From Oryzias latipes (taxonomy: Eukaryota; Chordata; Actinopteri; Beloniformes; Adrianichthyidae): a stretch of DNA of 64,000 nucleotides. Below are positions 54,974 through 64,000 of the stretch, piece by piece (the first letter of the stretch is position 1; each line of letters opens with the position of its first letter). The stretch spans positions 28,949,973-29,013,972 of the forward strand of contig NC_019859.2 of assembly GCF_002234675.1 (NCBI RefSeq), given 5' to 3'. The notes under the pieces were generated by a model. It was not told the origin of the DNA and ran no database searches. It worked only from the letters and a program-made list of their open reading frames with translations. The position numbers and the translations under genes were made by a program.

Positions 54974-57900
54974 TATGGGAGCCGGTTTAGCTCGTGCTGG
55001 TTTGCGGCGCCTTCAGGGTTCGAATCTGGGCTGCTCCCTTCTCTACTTCTGTGCTGGTCCCAAGCCCGGTTGCTTTGAGAAGGTTGCGTCAGGAAGGGCA
55101 TCCGGCGTAAAACATTGCCAAGTTTACCATGCAACTTGTTCACTGTGGTGACCCCTGATGGGAATGAGCCGAAAGAGAAAGAAGATATATATGTACATAT
55201 GTGAAATTAGACTTGCGACCTGTCCAGGGTGCATCCCGCCTCCGCCCATAGGCAGGATAGGATCCAGCAACCCTGTGACCCGGTCAGGGAACAAGTGGGT
55301 TCAGAAGATGGATGGATGGATGATGGATGGATGGATGGATGGATGGATATCAAATTCAACTTCTTGCACTTTTGAGATCAGCACATGCAAGTTCATTTTA
55401 AAATGAAATACATCCTGTGTTTAATCAGATCCTCCAGCTACAGCATTTTTAATTAAAGTAGCTACAGCACTTTGTTTAAAAATGAACTAAAACAATTGTT
55501 TATGAAAATAGTCAGCATTTTTCTTCAAAGCCAAAGAGCCACAATGAAGCAATGAAGCTGATGAGGTTGCAGACCCCTGCTGTAGGCGAAGTCCTGCTCT
55601 TCTGCAGCCATGGTTAAGAAGGGAAGGTGCACGGTGTGCACAGGTGAAAGGCTCAAACCTTCTGGCATGAAAAGGCATAAAACAAAATAGGATGAATGTA
55701 GGGGGGGGAAGCATGATATTGAGTGTTTTTAGGGTGGTGTCAGACAATGTTTGCGTACATTGCATTAAAGACATGTGCAGCTTGCTCTATAATAATGCAT
55801 ATTTTGAAGTAACAACTGCAGAAGTTCTCTTTTTTACTTTAACCTAACTTTGATGAGTAGATTATTGAGTTTTATTCAGAGCTCAGAAATATATATAAGT
55901 TCAGTTTAGTTTCACAAGTTTTTTTCTCATTAATTTGATTCAGTTGGCTTCAGTTCTGTTTAGTTCTGTTTAAAATCACTTTTATTTCTAGTTTATTCTG
56001 AATTCCCTCACGTTGATTTTCTGGTTTATTTCAAGCAATTTCAGCTACAAAAACAGAATAAGACAATAACAATAAAAAGAAAATATAGATATATCCCATT
56101 TATATACATTACTCATAAATCACTTTAAAAAAAGAGAAAATAATGCTAACTTCTTGACAAAATTACTCCTAATGATAAATAAACATATTTAGACTTATAT
56201 GTACAGTTCACACAAATGGCTCACTGAACATATTCACTTAATAATTGTCAAATACATTTTGATTAATTGCTTGAAAGGGATGGGGAAGAAGCAAATTTAT
56301 ATTTTGACTGATTATTTTAGTTTAGTTTGGTCCGGTAGATTGTTTTAGATTCAAATTTCAAGAAAACACAGATTTAGAGAAATATGTCAAATCGTTTGAG
56401 ATTTTTCTGACCTAGTTTGGTCGTGAGCATTCACATGAGCTACATTTGAATATTCGTTTCAATGTTGGACAATCAGACTGCTGCATAAATATGGGAAGGT
56501 GTGACGCCTAATCTGGGCTGCATTCATGTAACTGTTGGTGTCTGAAAGAGGCTCACTGGTCCAGCCTGACATCTTAAAGCCAAACTGAGAAAAGGAGCAA
56601 ATTCAGATCCTGACCTTCAGAGCATGTTCACTAGAAACAAAAAAAGGCTCTTTAGAGTAGACAGGTGTGTATGAAGGCAATAAGACCTTCACAAATCGCT
56701 AGTTTTCTTTACTATTGCAGTCGTTTCTTTCTCTTCAAAGTAAAAATGATCCAAACGTAAACCTGTCATTCCTATGGCGAGTGTCGGAGAGAGGTTTGCG
56801 GTACGGGTTCACGGGGTGTGCGTTTGGAGGAACAGCTCTCAGTCCAGTCCAGAAGACAACATTCAGGTGAAACATGTCTGCTTTAATAAAACAAAACAGA
56901 AGAGAGACCCTGAGGCCTGTGGGCTCCTGAAAACTAACAAAAGTGCTCCCCAACAAAGCTTTGACTTTATTTAACGGCAACAACAGGACACAAACATTAA
57001 GAAAATTTACAGGAATAAAAAATGAAAGAAAGTCTTGGATATAATAAAGCCTCAAAGTGCCGCACGAGTGAGGCAGAGTTTAAAGTATTCTGTTAATAGT
57101 AAAAACTAGATTCTGTTTTTGTACCCAGCCCTTTCCTCTTTAAAAAAAATATAAGTCAGTTACTAATTATGTAATGAGTAAAATATGACTATATTACAAA
57201 ATGTAATATAGTAATAATGAGCATTTTACAAAAAGTAAAATACTATTGTACTACACTACTTTTGTAAAGCAGGTTCTTTAGAGGTGAAATGTTCTCTGTT
57301 TGCAGTTCAGCGTCCTGCGCTGCTGCATGGCGGAGCAGCGCATGTTTCGGGCCTCCAGCTCCTCTGTTTTGTTCCACTTCATGCTGCTTCTGGGTCTCCT
57401 CATGGCCGCCGTCACCCTGGGCTACGACTTCCACAAGCAGCAATACCCGTATGAGCCTCTCCGTCCATCCTAAGCTGTCTTTGTGCATTTGGCTGCTTCC
57501 CGTCTGAATGGGTTTTTGCTGGAGTGAAACGGTTTGCTTCTTGCATCTCAGATCCAGCTCCACCTCCAGCTCCTGCGGCCCGTTTGGAAGTGAAGAAACG
57601 GTTTTTAATGTGACAGGAGAGTGTGTGAAAAATCTTCCCGCTGCAGCCCAGACCACCATCCGCTACCTGTCCTCCGAGGCCTTTGCTCTGCCGCTCATCC
57701 TCGCAGAGATGTGAGTCTGTGAAGTTAATTTGGATCAAATGCTGCTGAGTTCATAGTTTCTGTGTTAACCTGTGGAGTTAAGACTCAGGTAGATGGGAAT
57801 GTTGTCTGCAGGTAACCCCAAGCAAAGAGCACCTTAACCAATGCTGCAAACAAACATGTATGAAATCATCACGTTTTATATATGAATCCTGATTTCTGTT

Positions 57901-60167
57901 CTCATGTTTTATTTGCTCTGTTAATGAGGGAAGCAGGATTTGTTGTGACAGTGGAACATTCTGAACCTGACTGGTTCACTCGTAAAGTTTTGATCCAGTT
58001 AGTTTCCTTTTTTCTTTTTGTCACAGTGGTGTTGGTTTCTGAATATTATTAAAACCTTATCTTTTATCACACTAATATTCTGATAGGCCCCAATCACTGG
58101 GGGAGGGGCTTATTTTCAGGTGTCAGGTATAGAGTTGCTCCTCTGCCGCCTTTAAGTTTCTTCACAGGAAAGCCCCTCCCATGTGTTCTTTTTTCTTTTA
58201 GTGTTCGATAAGTCGTGCTTCTGTTCACGGATAGATCAGTTCAAAAGAATACTTCATGTTTTAGACCCAGCCCTGCTGATTAGTGTGGTTGGGAGTTTTG
58301 GAAGTGAGGCTCATAAAATTAGTTGGTTGGCTCTGCATGACTGAGAAAAGAACAGAAATTAGTCAGGCCCTAGTTTTACAAAATATCAGTAGATTTCTCT
58401 GGAACGCCTTTAAGTTGTTTTGCGGCATTCTGCCTGGAGTTCTGGGAAAGATGTGAGCTATAAGATTTGGACAAAAAGTGGCATGAGTCCTACTTTAAAT
58501 GATGAAGCTGTCATGCCAAGAACCACAGATCCTTGTCAAAGAATGAGCTGATGTTTGTGTCTGAAACTCTTTTTCCTTAGCATCATCCTGACCTCCTACG
58601 TGTCACGCGGTCGAGCCAATACGAAGGCCATCGATAGGCTGAAAGACATGCTGGTCATGGTGAGTCTAACAGATGCCAGGAAGTTTGTAAAACCTAAAAA
58701 CATTCTGAAAAATCAACTTTATCTGTTTAACTCTTTAGAGAGGTTAAAATCTACGAAATGCTTTACAAATATTACAGTAGGCACGACAAAAAGTAAGAAA
58801 AACATATTCTATTCAGATAGCACCTTTCAGGGTTTTTTGTAAATTTGCATTAAATAACCAAAACGTATTTTGAAAAAGGCATTAGAAATTTTATATAAAA
58901 ACAACACAAACAGGGCTGCACGGTGGTGTGGTGGTTAGCACTCTCGCCTTGTAGCAAGTAGGCCTGGGTTTGAACCTGGATCTTCCTATGTTGCATTTGT
59001 ATGTTCTCCTTGTGAACGTCTGGGTTTTCTCCAGGCACTCGGGTTAATTGGTGATTCTAAATTGTCTCTCGTGTGATGGTGTGGCCCGCCGCACTACAAC
59101 AAATTGGCTATCTGTTCAGGGTGCACTCCTCCGTTCCCCAACAGTGGCTGGGATAGGCTCCAGCAACTCCAATTTTAAAAATGGATGGATGGATAACAAA
59201 AACACAAGAATCAAAAATGAAAACAAATTAAAAAAAATCAAATGAAAGCAGTCAGCTAAAAGCCTGTCTGAATTCCAATATCTTTTTTCTTATTTCTTTT
59301 TTAAAATGTTCATTCATTCATTCATTCATTCATTCATTCATTCATTCATTCATTCATTCATTCATTCATTCATTCATTCATTCATTCATTCATTCATTCA
59401 TCTTCTTAAGGTTCAGGTCCCCCAGCCGGGACTTTAACCGGGGGCCTTCTTGCTGTGAGGCAAGAAAGCGCTAACCACTGCCACTCTGTGCAGCCTTTAT
59501 AAAAAATATGTATATATTACCACCATAAGGTGGTGGTGGTTGAGGGTTTTAGTGATCCTAGAGAGGCTATGCTCTCTGGGGCAAAATGACCCTGAAACAG
59601 CAGACCAGAGCAATTTAAACACCCTGATATGGTTGGTTCTCAACCATAACAAAGAAGAAGGGAGACAAAGCTTATTTTAGTACACACAAAGTAAATAATA
59701 AGTGAAGGAAAATCAACAAAAAAGATCGGAGTTTCTCAAAACTGTTTATGTGGTTGTTTTCTCTGCAGGTAGAAGGAAATTAATAGGAATCACTCAAAAC
59801 ATTTCAGAATTAAATACGGATGTTTGGTCATTTTGAATGTTCAGAGGGACAAAAGGAACATCTGAATAAATGATTTGGTCGTGTGAATTAAAACTTAAGT
59901 CTTTTGTTTTATTTAGAAGAAAAAAAAACACTTAAAATCATCCGAGCTTTTGGAGAGTTGGGAACATAAGGGGGGGGTCATTTCGGTGTCCACGTGCTCA
60001 CACTCTCCCTGTACATGTGCACGTTTGCCCCACAGAGCAGCTCGGATAAGCGGTTCTTGGTGATGCAGCACGCCACTTTGCTCAGAAGCCGGAAGGTCAC
60101 CAGCAGAAGTCACTGCAGCAGCGGCAGCGGAGGACAGCCTGGGGGGCCAGAGGCTGCAGGGACGTGA
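42303..60167 (+). CDS. tmc8: TMC8 (EVER2-like) transmembrane channel-like protein, 16 coding exons
   Basis: TMC8 is the EVER2 partner of TMC6. Exons: 42303-42345, 42851-43103, 51807-51955, 52025-52159, 52241-52293, 52365-52504, 52571-52718, 53648-53803, 53879-54030, 54102-54171, 54257-54354, 54504-54690, 57306-57448, 57552-57710, 58581-58659, 60036-60167. Phases agree throughout, giving 698 aa (human 726, from memory). Blocks shared with TMC8: '[18 protein letters not shown]', '[13 protein letters not shown]', '[20 protein letters not shown]', '[20 protein letters not shown]', '[10 protein letters not shown]', 'FYIKK', '[19 protein letters not shown]'. The TMC signature exon reads '[13 protein letters not shown]' (434-446), so the usual Trp after Cys is Arg. 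Exon 8 could start 12 nt earlier in the same phase. Intron 2 is 8.7 kb because of nested transposons. Confidence 0.92.
43690..43930 (-). mobile_element. SINE-like repeat
   Basis: It contains 'gtcttgctcaaggacacgac' and 'gcagggatcgaaccgcagac', a B-box complement typical of a dispersed fish tRNA-SINE read on the minus strand. It lies in TMC8 intron 2. Confidence 0.5.
45358..46069 (-). repeat. 3' LTR of Gmr1-like element
   Basis: 712 bp. On the minus strand it runs from TGCCTACACTGT to GGTCCACCACA. A purine-rich tract ('aggggaggggagtgtgg', minus strand) lies just inside it and is the likely polypurine tract. The last codons of gag-pol run about 30 bp into this LTR. Confidence 0.9.
46039..50499 (-). 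CDS. Gag-pol polyprotein of Gmr1-like retrotransposon
   Basis: One uninterrupted 1,486-codon frame. Gag: N-terminal coiled region (about 60-95) and a CCHC knuckle '[15 protein letters not shown]' (359-373). Protease: '[10 protein letters not shown]' with the active DTG at 417-419. Integrase: a His/Cys zinc region ending 'CQSCPQC' (665-671), then the catalytic triad D700, D759, E795 (35 residues between the last two) and a GPF segment near 935. Reverse transcriptase: '[18 protein letters not shown]' and 'YLDD' (1199-1202). RNase H: '[15 protein letters not shown]' and 'TDHRALQWL'. Gag and pol are fused without a frameshift. All catalytic residues that I can identify are present, so it may be active. 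Start is the first ATG after the primer-binding site. Confidence 0.95.
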   Translation of the reverse strand: MQRGGRTTRARIEHKDYSTANMDNGEEEEAGASGASTGTEGEEPTLQHLTSILQAFMGQQEAREMRLQEEAKQQEHRLKGLQHQFQLLQMEVQARTSPVPDYTSSAPDPTEESGSDDRLPQAVHQTAGAQQVTTHPRFSMDPRLEKLTENDDIEHFLITFERIATACKWVESDWVFRLIPLLTGKARSAYVNMDVDDSLNYEKVKTAILHKYDISPESYRQRFRSLEGGPDESPKELYARLKELYDKWIQPRGKTVKEIGEIIIMEQYLRMMSPELQVWIKEHGPKSAAEAATLAEVFVAARKKNVPWSNLQWKGIKDSRRPTAPQHHHHRLAPGTPRMPVQDDQMSKPAKSSNKPPICYLCGQEGHIKPLCPRNSAKLTQMCFVPYQSHALESRANQPIKMTTVKVNGKCCNALIDTGSTQTLIHRQHVPVNLVSPQETVSICCVHGDKRLYPTADLYLEIQGQMYLLKVGVVDDLPFPVVLGHDLPVLYDLLDTRGSAVAVTRAQAKNTDANLPLLCALPFYDAELETKPGKSRKTRSQKRQEKFKRTMVDPPVEATPEVGLGFKLPSNIVEMQQNDPTLSSCFVKAAKMAEESKREYLVENGVLYHQQGKVKQLVVPLLVRDVVLSLGHTVPWAGHLGKQKTARVMKHFYWPGLRTDIQHYCQSCPQCQKTSLKCTTKAPLQPLPIIGTPFERLGMDVVGPVEKSKAGNRYMLVITDYATKYPEVFPLKCVKAKAVAFSLVQFFSRVGFPREILTDRGTNFMSNLLKQVYQLLGVRNLRTTPYHPQTDGLTERFNQTLKQMLRKFVNETGSDWDQWLPYLLFAYREVPQASTGFSPFELLYGHEVRGPLTLLRETWEGEQGREEPVNAIQYVLQMREKLQRMSELAQAHMADAQRRQKSWYDQKARQRSFLPGQKVLVMLPTSDSKLLAKWQGPFVVQKKLGATTYQVSTPGHKQSSRVLHVNLLKEWVSRTADDAMGLLIRDVSEEDEVDEFLPSSMPTTLDLNHLSENQQAQVKTLIDSRVFQEYPGRTNLVHHDIVLKEQATVRRMSYRVPERLLGPLKEEVDHMLSLGIIKPSKSEWCHPVVLVPKKDGTIRFCIDFRYLNSVSKFDSYPTPRIDNLIECLGKAKFLTTIDLCKGYWQVPLTERSQELTAFRTPWGLFQFTVLPFGLHGAPATFQRLMDQVLGGLKDCACAYLDDIVVYSATWEEHLRHLKKVLECLHAAGLTINPAKCAFARSETEYLGYTIGGGLIKPQVNKVKAIESCPLPQTRKQLRSFLGLAGFYHKFIPSFSARAAPLTDMTGSRCPNKIRWTTESVTAFRDIQQSLSKDPILHSPDFNKPFILQTDASQRGIGAVLLQYTSDDRHPVAYISRKLLPREIHYSTVEKEALAVKWAMDSFKYYLLGREFTLETDHRALQWLERMKDTNARITRWYLAMQPYRYKVNYIPGRDNITADYLSRAPDEGSEGEGSVVAAYTVTPSGQ
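50571..50588 (-). other. Primer-binding site of Gmr1-like element
   Basis: On the minus strand 'TGGTGTCAGAAGTGGGAT' begins 3 nt after the 5' LTR end, and TGG matches a tRNA CCA end. The priming tRNA species cannot be decided without a tRNA comparison. Confidence 0.65.
50592..51303 (-). repeat. 5' LTR of Gmr1-like element
   Basis: 712 bp, aligned to the LTR at 45358 with a constant offset of 5,234 bp and no indels. The one difference I found is at 51030. Confidence 0.9.
54932..54969. repeat. (AT)n microsatellite
   Basis: About 18 AT dinucleotides, next to the left end of the SINE at 54975. Confidence 0.9.
54975..55192 (+). mobile_element. tRNA-derived SINE with RTE-like 3' tail
   Basis: The head 'ggagccggtttagctcgtgc' and B-box-like 'gggttcgaatctgg' derive from a tRNA. 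The body holds 'gtcaggaagggcatccggcg' and the tail 'gtggtgacccctgatgggaa' followed by 'gagccgaaagagaaagaaga'. That tail matches the 3' end of fish RTE LINEs, which fits mobilisation by RTE machinery. Confidence 0.7.
55200..55350 (+). mobile_element. SINE tail with (GGAT)n
   Basis: 'gacctgtccagggtgcatcc', 'aggatccagcaaccctgtga', then a GGATGGAT array at 55310-55347. This is the 3' part of the SINE family seen complete at 58915. Confidence 0.55.
58915..59195 (+). mobile_element. tRNA-derived SINE, near full length
   Basis: The head 'cacggtggtgtggtggttag' and B-box-like 'gggtttgaacctgga' are followed by the body 'ttggtgattctaaattgtct' and the tail 'ggataggctccagcaactcc' plus GGATGGATGG. It lies in TMC8 intron 15. 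Confidence 0.75.
59310..59401. repeat. (CATT)n microsatellite
   Basis: About 23 uninterrupted CATT units, immediately next to a minus-strand SINE fragment at 59405. Confidence 0.95.
59405..59495 (-). mobile_element. SINE head fragment
   Basis: The minus strand reads 'gtggcagtggttagcgcttt' and then 'cagcaagaaggcccccggtt'. It is the tRNA-like head of the SINE family at 58915, reversed and truncated at the microsatellite. Confidence 0.6.
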
Positions 60168-60622
60168 CAGAGCAAGCAAAAAACGCTGACGGCCTGCCCC
60201 CCCCCCACAACATGGAGCAATGATTTCTGATGGTGTGAATTTAGAAAGAAGGTATAATAAAGTGTGAAGCCACGCCAGAGTCCATGTGAGCTGGATCCCT
60301 ATCTGACAGACAAGTTTTTAAGTATGTTTAAGAACATTGACGCTGTGTTGGAAATAATGTTATAAACAAAGTTTATGTTCCACTGTAACCTAAAATGAAC
60401 TGTGAATGTGTCTTCCCCACTGAAAGCTTTTGTCTTTTGTTCATGTGTGATGTATTCATGCTTTGAAGCTTGAACATGTTGTAGATTGTTCAAATAAAGC
60501 TAAACATGCAAGCCGAAGTGTTATCTGCCTACAACATATGTGCCAGCCCCCCCCTCCTCCCATAACCTGACTCTTGAACGTGCCGGACGTCAGTCAGACA
60601 CAAAACCGTGCAGAGGACTGTC
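60168..60622. other. TMC8 3' UTR and promoter region of the Ig-domain gene
   Basis: Only 455 bp separate the TMC8 stop from the next start codon on the same strand. The first 330 bp are probably TMC8 3' UTR, and the rest is the likely promoter and 5' UTR of the Ig-domain gene. I see no TATA box that I would defend. Confidence 0.6.
60493..60498 (+). terminator. Polyadenylation signal, TMC8
   Basis: AATAAA 326 bp after the TMC8 stop codon and 125 bp before the next gene's ATG. It is followed by a GT-rich stretch. Confidence 0.65.
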
Positions 60623-63600
60623 ATGAGGGACTGCCAAAGTTTGAATTTGTTGCTAGTTTTGGGTGAGTTCCTTGTTTGTTGCGTGAAATGTGAAAAATAA
60701 AGAGAAGATGTAACCCCTCACAACCTCATTTTCTCCACTTCATCTTCCAGCCCTGGGAAGTTTGCTCATCAGGACATGTAAGTGTTCAGACATGAGGCCT
60801 GGTTTGGCTCTGCTCGTTCTGCTGTAGCTGAACTGTCGAGCTCCCAAGGATAGAACGGAATAATAAAGCTTCTGATTGAATTCTGCAGCTTCTTCAAGGT
60901 TTCCACGTCCGCTGCTGAGCGGCCCGGACATGGCCTTTCTCAACTCAAAGGTGCTTTTCCGCTGCTTTGCTATTAGCTCCTCTGCTCCGGTCATGTACCA
61001 GCTACTGAGGAACGGCAGCTCTCTGATCAACACCCGTGTGGATTTGAAAGGAAACCAAACTGCACAGTTCGCGCTGAAGGTCACAGCAGCCTCGGGAGGA
61101 TCGTATCGGTGCGTGGTGACCGCTGGAGGAAGAGCAAGAGTCAGCAATGAGATCAGGCTGACGACAGTCAGTGAGTAACAACATTTTCACCCATCTTCAT
61201 CAGGTGTGGCTTCTTCCTGTCAGCTCCAAAGACTCTTGTTCTAAAAATCTTGTATTTGCAGCTCCAGCATCTGGAACCAGAGTGATTCCTGACCCCTCCC
61301 CTCCAGTCGCATTTGAAGGCTCACGCATCGTCCTGAGCTGCAACGCCAGCCGAGGCTCCCACCTCTCATACACCTGGTTCTTCAACAGTAGGGAGGTCCC
61401 CCCCTCAACCGCCGCCTACCTTATCCATGGGAACGAGATTATAATAGAGAGGGCGACTCCAGAACACGCAGGTGGTTACTACTGTACCGCCTGGTCCACA
61501 GTTCAGAACACCAGGAGGTTCTCCACGAGCACAGAGGTGCAGGTGACCATTAAAGGTGAATACTGCATCGATGTCCCTCCCTCTGATAAATGGGTTGGAA
61601 ATATCTCACCTGGATCTGCTGCTCTTCCAACTACATCTAGAACCAGATAGAACACCACAAACACAGCTGTCTTTTTCAGTATCGCCAAACAGCCAACAAA
61701 GATGTCTCCCACTGACTTATTCAAACAGGAGACTTGTATTGTTCTGCTGGTGAGGCAAAAAGGAGTTTTAGTGTGTCTAAACTGTTTCTAACTGAATTGG
61801 AGAATGGGGTAAACCCTAGTGTGTGTTGTTAATTCACAACATACTTTTTAATCTAGGACTCCATTTAATTTAGCATCACCTTGAATGAAAAAACACTGAA
61901 CAATATTTTGAAATCATAGGAAATAAACTCTGGGGGGCAGATGAATGTAAGACAGAAACTTCTAGAACATAATGAACTCTAACAAAGCCATATAAAATCT
62001 GTTACCTTCCTAAGATTGATAAAAGTCACACGCAGGACCATGAGAATATTTGTTCCAAAAAAGTAAAGAGAAGAAAAATGAAAGCAAACTGCAGAAGATT
62101 TTTCTTGTTGTTGGTGTTGAAACCATTGTGCAGATATGTTGGTTAAATTCTCTCAAAAGTCTTCAAGCTTTTGCTTTATGCTTCAGGGAAGACACAGGTG
62201 ACATGCATGGTGGTGTTTAGGTGGGGAGATCACTGAAATCCAGCTAGCCATAAACACAGACATCTGAAACGTGGTTTCTGGCTGATGTTCTGTGTCTGTC
62301 ATTAATGACTAGATTTCAAACGTTTCACCAACATTTGGACTTATTAATGCCTTTAAACTATTTTCAGACTTCACACCATTGTTTAGACTTTAAATAATCC
62401 CAAATGTCAACATTCAATTTGGAAATCTTTGTATAAACGCATGTCAACATCTCTCCTGCTTCTGAGGTCTGCAGTGGTCAATGGTTGTATCATCAAAGAA
62501 CGTGTGACATGGTTTTTGAAATCCATGTGGGGTTAATTATAGGTATACTGACAGTTTTTCTGCACCTTGGTCTCACCAAACTGCACCAGACTTTCAGCTC
62601 CATCTACAGCTGAAGCTGCAGTACCCCTCTCCACCTGTCTGCTTCCACCTCACAACCGGGCCTCATTTGGTTTGACCACCACCTTTCACTTGTGGTGTCC
62701 ACTCCAGAGTTTGAGGACTGCAGCAGTGACCAATAACCCTGCAACTGCAGCTCTGGTCTCTCTCCTTGACAAAGAAGGCACAGTGTGCGGCTTCCTCTGC
62801 GTCTCCTGCCTCCTTCAGGAAGTGGTCAAAGCAAATAGGTGGCAGTATCTTACAGGTTCTTCTGTCAGACATTCCCAGTGGACTTTTACGTCTGTCAGAT
62901 CTTCACAGCACTTTCTCCTTCCCTCTCAACATTTTTCCACTAGGAGGGGATCAGTTAATAGTTCAGCCCAAGTATGCAGAACATGAGGCCACCAGTCCAG
63001 TGCCATGACTACAAAGTGGATCATTGAGCTCTGGATCACTGCGTCCTAATGTCAGATGCCTTTCGGGCCTCATTCTGTTCTTTTCAAACACAGTCTGACA
63101 ACAACACAGCTCACATCCACATCAGGAAGAATAATCCTCCAAGACACCTTCCTTTAGGCTTTACTCCTGTTACCACTACAGTCCAGGGACATGTGATAGG
63201 CAGCTAAGAAAGTACTCAGATTACCTCTTAAAAAGTACTCAAAACCTCCCGTTTCTGAGTGTTTAGCAGTTTCTCAGATAGAAATGATTCATTTAGGGGA
63301 ATAATCGACCCTTTTCCAGTTTATCTCCAGCGTACTGATTATGTTCAGGTGTGGGTTTGGTGCTTTAGTGTTGTATCTAATTGGACAATGCCTTGCTCAA
63401 AGGCAAACAAGGTGAGACTTTTTTTCATGGTCCAGCCACAGAGAGGCTGATCCCACAGCTTTAATTCCTCCTAGCAACATGGACTTTAACATCCCTCCTC
63501 TTTCCTCCTCCAGCCTTTATTTCCAAACCAAAGATCTCCTTCTTCCTCTTCAAAGACGGGGCCAGTTACCAGGCCAACGTAACCTGCTGGTGCACCAGAG

Positions 63601-64000
63601 GAAGCCCTCCAGTGAACTTCTCGCTTTATCTGGACGACAGGAACATTGAAACTGTGACAGCTACAGAGAGCCTGGCTGCCTGGTTCCGAGTGGATGCATT
63701 CCCCGGGCTGGACATGGGCGAGGCCCGGTGCCGGGTGAAAACTGAGTTGCAACAATTGATGAGTGAGCCTGTCAGTCTGGAAGTAGGTGAGACCTGAGTG
63801 TGAAGGCCGTCTTCCACCGATTAGAGGCCTAGGTTCTGTTCCCTGTAATCTCCTTCTCCTTCTCACATCCAGTTCCAGTTGGAGGAAACGTGAAAGTGGA
63901 GTTGATATATCTGTACACAGCGACGACGAAGCTGGCCGCTGCCATGCTAAGATGTCACATCAGCAGAGGAACCTTCCCCCACATCTCCTGGCTCTTGAAT
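60623..64000 (+). CDS. Immunoglobulin-domain protein, C17orf99/IL-40-like (partial, 3' end beyond window)
   Basis: Exons: 60623-60662, 60751-60777, 60889-61170, 61262-61555, 63514-63786, 63873 to the edge, all phase 1 as in Ig-superfamily genes. Residues 1-23 form a split signal peptide ('MRDCQSLNLLLVLGALGS'). Exon 3 is an Ig-like domain (Cys in 'VLFRCFAIS', 'GGSYRCVV'). Exon 4 is a classical Ig domain ('IVLSCNAS', 'YTWFF', 'HAGGYYCTAW'). Exon 5 is a third ('VTCWCTRGSPPVNFSL', 'GEARCRV'). Exon 6 opens a fourth. In human, C17orf99 (IL-40) directly follows TMC8, and its second domain carries a similar Cys...GSPP segment (from memory). Human IL-40 has two such domains, so this copy is longer. 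An Fc-receptor-like relative is the alternative. Function is inferred only: a secreted or surface immune protein. Confidence 0.8.
61556..63513. other. Intron 4 of the Ig-domain gene
   Basis: A 2-kb intron with no exon that I can support. A 139-codon open stretch at 62567-62986 has no recognisable domain and no flanking splice signals in the phase of the gene. It may be a repeat remnant. Confidence 0.5.

Larger units (their letters stand above)
54762..55579. mobile_element. hAT-like MITE carrying nested SINEs
   Basis: The left end 'caggggcctgcaacatttaa' and the right end, complement of 'caggggtctgcaacctcatc', form imperfect inverted repeats. The internal 'agagccatttggtccag' and 'aaagagccacaatgaagcaa' blocks mark a common fish non-autonomous element. 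Nested inside are an (AT)n tract, a SINE at 54975 and a SINE tail at 55200-55350. It lies in TMC8 intron 12. Confidence 0.6.

Noticed and set aside
58915..59000. Possible tRNA gene (A-box and B-box-like motifs)
   Set aside because: The motifs belong to the head of a dispersed SINE. No cloverleaf with an intact acceptor stem and anticodon arm can be drawn.
59310..59401. CRISPR-like regular repeat
   Set aside because: It is a simple CATT microsatellite with no spacers, in a vertebrate genome.
62567..62986. A possible additional exon of the Ig-domain gene
   Set aside because: It has no Ig-type cysteine pattern and no splice sites in phase 1, unlike all other exons of the gene.

Overview
This is vertebrate nuclear DNA, almost certainly from a teleost fish. 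The genes are split by many introns with GT-AG junctions. The introns are full of repeats typical of fish: Tc1/mariner elements with TA target sites, tRNA-derived SINEs, L1, L2, RTE and Rex1-like LINEs, hAT and piggyBac-like MITEs, and one Ty3/gypsy-class LTR element. An atherinomorph such as a medaka relative is only a guess. There is no prokaryotic content, rRNA or tRNA gene, or CRISPR array.

Four host genes can be rebuilt exon by exon, with reading phase conserved at each junction. (1) Minus strand, 12573-2845: ASPSCR1 (TUG/UBXD9), 17 coding exons, 563 aa. (2) Minus strand, 34898-16149: TMC6 (EVER1-like), 20 coding exons, 828 aa. (3) Plus strand, 42303-60167: TMC8 (EVER2-like), 16 coding exons, 698 aa, head-to-head with TMC6. 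(4) Plus strand, 60623 to the window edge: a secreted or surface immunoglobulin-domain protein, whose position and GSPP-containing domain suggest C17orf99/IL-40. TMC6-TMC8-C17orf99 is also the order at human 17q25.3. In humans ASPSCR1 lies elsewhere in the same band, so its place beside TMC6 here is a lineage difference.

Region by region: 1-2.7 kb is repeat-rich sequence downstream of ASPSCR1. 2.8-12.6 kb is ASPSCR1, with a 92-bp near-perfect palindrome in intron 7 and a consensus CRE just upstream of its start codon. 12.6-15.8 kb is an intergenic spacer with an L1 remnant. 16-35 kb is TMC6; its intron 10 holds a GT-rich satellite and a 1,887-bp tandem duplication carrying two dead Tc1 copies. 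35-42.3 kb is the divergent TMC6/TMC8 spacer. 42.3-60.2 kb is TMC8; its 8.7-kb intron 2 holds a Tc1 element split by a very young Gmr1-like LTR retrotransposon. In that element the integrase precedes reverse transcriptase and the 1,486-aa gag-pol frame is open. 60.6-64 kb is the Ig-domain gene, cut off by the window.

Together, TMC6 and TMC8 are the two EVER-type members of the transmembrane channel-like family. In mammals they form a complex with CIB1, affect zinc handling and restrict papillomaviruses in skin. ASPSCR1 is a p97/VCP cofactor that retains GLUT4 vesicles and is functionally unrelated.
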